Assembly (NCBI GenBank): GCA_905215275.1
Contig: CAJMPE010000029.1
Span: 1 to 14,670, forward strand
Origin: an uncultured bacterium
GTDB taxonomy: Bacteria > Actinomycetota > Coriobacteriia > Coriobacteriales > Coriobacteriaceae
Length of the DNA: 14,670 nucleotides
Reading direction: 5' to 3'
The position numbers and the translations under genes were made by a program. Each line of letters starts with the position of its first letter. Position 1 is the stretch's first letter. This document shows, in pieces, positions 13,591 through 14,670 of the stretch. The notes under the pieces are model-generated. The model saw only the letters and a program-made list of their open reading frames with translations. It made no database searches and was not told the origin of the DNA.

Positions 13591-14607
13591 ATGCTGATAT
13601 TATCCGTGGAATCCACGTGCGACGAGACCGCCGTCGCCGTGACCGAAAATGGACGAAAGGTCCTCACCGACCAGATCTTCTCGCAGGCCGACCTGCACGC
13701 CGTATACGGCGGCGTCGTGCCGGAGATCGCCTCGCGCAGCCATGTGGAGGTCATCTCGCGGCTGGCTGACCGCGCGATCGCGGCGGCGGGCGTGAAAAAG
13801 TCCGAGCTTGACGCCGTGGCGGTGTCGTATGCGCCGGGACTCATCGGCGCGGTGCTCGTGGGCGTGAACTTTGCCAAGAGCGCCGCGGCGGCGCTCGGCA
13901 TCCCGCTCATCCCGGTGCACCACATCCGCGGCCACATCGCCGCAAACTACATTGCCTATCCGGAGCTTGAGCCGCCGTTCCTCTGTCTTGCCATCTCCGG
14001 CGGCAACACGATGCTCGTGGACGTGCGCGACTATACCGATCTTCGCATTCTCGGCCAGACGCGCGACGACGCCGCGGGCGAGTGCTTTGATAAATCCGCG
14101 CGTGTGCTCGGCCTGCCGTATCCCGGCGGCGCGCCGATCGACCGGCTGGCGAAGGAGGGGCGTGACGACGCCTACACGCTGCCGCACCCGTTCGTCGGCG
14201 AGAATCCCTATGACATGAGCTTTTCCGGTCTCAAGACCGCCGTTATCAATCTTGCCCACCACTGCGAGCAGACCGGCGAGGCGCTCGACCGCGCGGGGCT
14301 CGCGGCGTCGCTCTGCCGCGCGGTGAGCGAATCGCTCGTGCCGCGCACGATGGCGGCGGCCGCGGAGCTCGGGTACAAAAAGATCGCCGTGGCGGGCGGC
14401 GTCGCGGCAAATTCTCGCATCCGCGCCGATTTTGCCGCCGCCGCGGAAAAGGCGGGCGCGCAGCTCTTCGTCCCGCCGCTCCGTCTCTGCGGCGACAACG
14501 CCGCGATGATCGGCTGCCAGGGCTATTATGAGTTCCTCGCCGGGCACACCGCCGGGCCGGAGCTCAACGCCTACGCAACGATGCCGCTCGAAAAGCAGAT
14601 CGGATAA
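13591..14607 (+). CDS. tsaD: tRNA N6-threonylcarbamoyladenosine synthase subunit TsaD
   Basis: A 338-residue ASKHA-fold protein that, with TsaB and TsaE, transfers threonylcarbamoyl to A37 of ANN-decoding tRNAs. The start motif MLILSVESTCDETAVAV, the metal-binding HHIRGH (His111 and His115), the nucleotide loop ISGGNT (136-141), FSGLKTAV, VAGGVAANSRIR (268-278) and GDN with Asp302 are all present. The length is normal and the frame complete. GGCGGAG lies about 7 bases before ATG. It is the last gene of an apparent polA-rimI-tsaD unit with tight spacing. The HHIRGH variant and codon style fit Clostridia, as I remember that group, not the Collinsella-like middle block. tsaB and tsaE are not in the window. 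Confidence 0.95.
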   Translation: MLILSVESTCDETAVAVTENGRKVLTDQIFSQADLHAVYGGVVPEIASRSHVEVISRLADRAIAAAGVKKSELDAVAVSYAPGLIGAVLVGVNFAKSAAAALGIPLIPVHHIRGHIAANYIAYPELEPPFLCLAISGGNTMLVDVRDYTDLRILGQTRDDAAGECFDKSARVLGLPYPGGAPIDRLAKEGRDDAYTLPHPFVGENPYDMSFSGLKTAVINLAHHCEQTGEALDRAGLAASLCRAVSESLVPRTMAAAAELGYKKIAVAGGVAANSRIRADFAAAAEKAGAQLFVPPLRLCGDNAAMIGCQGYYEFLAGHTAGPELNAYATMPLEKQIG

Positions 14608-14670
14608 GATAGCGTCAATTAACAAGGGCACGCACGTCGGACAGCCAGCCTTTTCGGTGCTTTTTGCCCT
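14608..14670. other. Window end after tsaD, terminal inverted arms
   Basis: These 63 bases hold no gene. AGGGCA near 14624 and TGCCCT at the very end are complementary, with GCAC and GTGC just inside them, so a hairpin with a 20-base loop and an internal T-run is possible. The sequence stops at the arm, so whether it is a terminator cannot be decided. Confidence 0.3.

Overview
Most of this window (roughly 490 to 12,415) looks like chromosome from a high-GC Coriobacteriia gut bacterium, probably Collinsella or a close relative. The basis is codon use (CGT/CGC arginine, almost all GAG glutamate, frequent TTT phenylalanine), the gene content, and an intergenic palindromic repeat of a kind I associate with Collinsella. 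The genus is an inference from memory. The two ends look different. Codon choice, and at the right end also protein character, switch inside two conserved genes (pit at about 400-490 and polA at about 12,415-12,616) to something resembling Clostridia/Oscillospirales. The likeliest reading is a metagenome contig misjoined at conserved genes. Homologous replacement between species is possible but less likely.

Layout. Left end, minus strand: the start of a DUF47/PhoU-like gene (1-115) and the PiT phosphate transporter gene pit (161-1210). Plus strand: a 112-residue orphan (1461-1799), a Bax-inhibitor-1/YccA membrane protein (1878-2573), a TIGR02452 poly(ADP-ribose) glycohydrolase-like protein (2715-3848), and an SGNH/GDSL esterase (3926-4585), with intrinsic terminators between several of them. 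A 136-bp array of alternating inverted repeats lies at 4641-4776, between two related terminator-type hairpins.

Minus strand: thiD (4838-5668) and thiC (5851-7185), with a TPP riboswitch (7192-7286) in front of thiC. Both make the pyrimidine half of thiamine. Divergent from thiC is a single-pass membrane orphan (7357-7872). Minus strand again: yaaA (7913-8722) and an M18 aminopeptidase (8826-10223), separated by a long hairpin that resembles a terminator.

Plus strand, right end: DNA polymerase I (10390-13140), a rimI-type N-acetyltransferase overlapping it by ATGA (13137-13586), and tsaD, the t6A tRNA-modification gene (13591-14607). rimI and tsaD belong to the Clostridia-like part.

I see no CRISPR array, transposase, phage gene, tRNA or rRNA. 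The points most worth checking are the two in-gene switches, the evenly phased repeat array, and the PARG-like protein whose usual catalytic glutamate position holds alanine.
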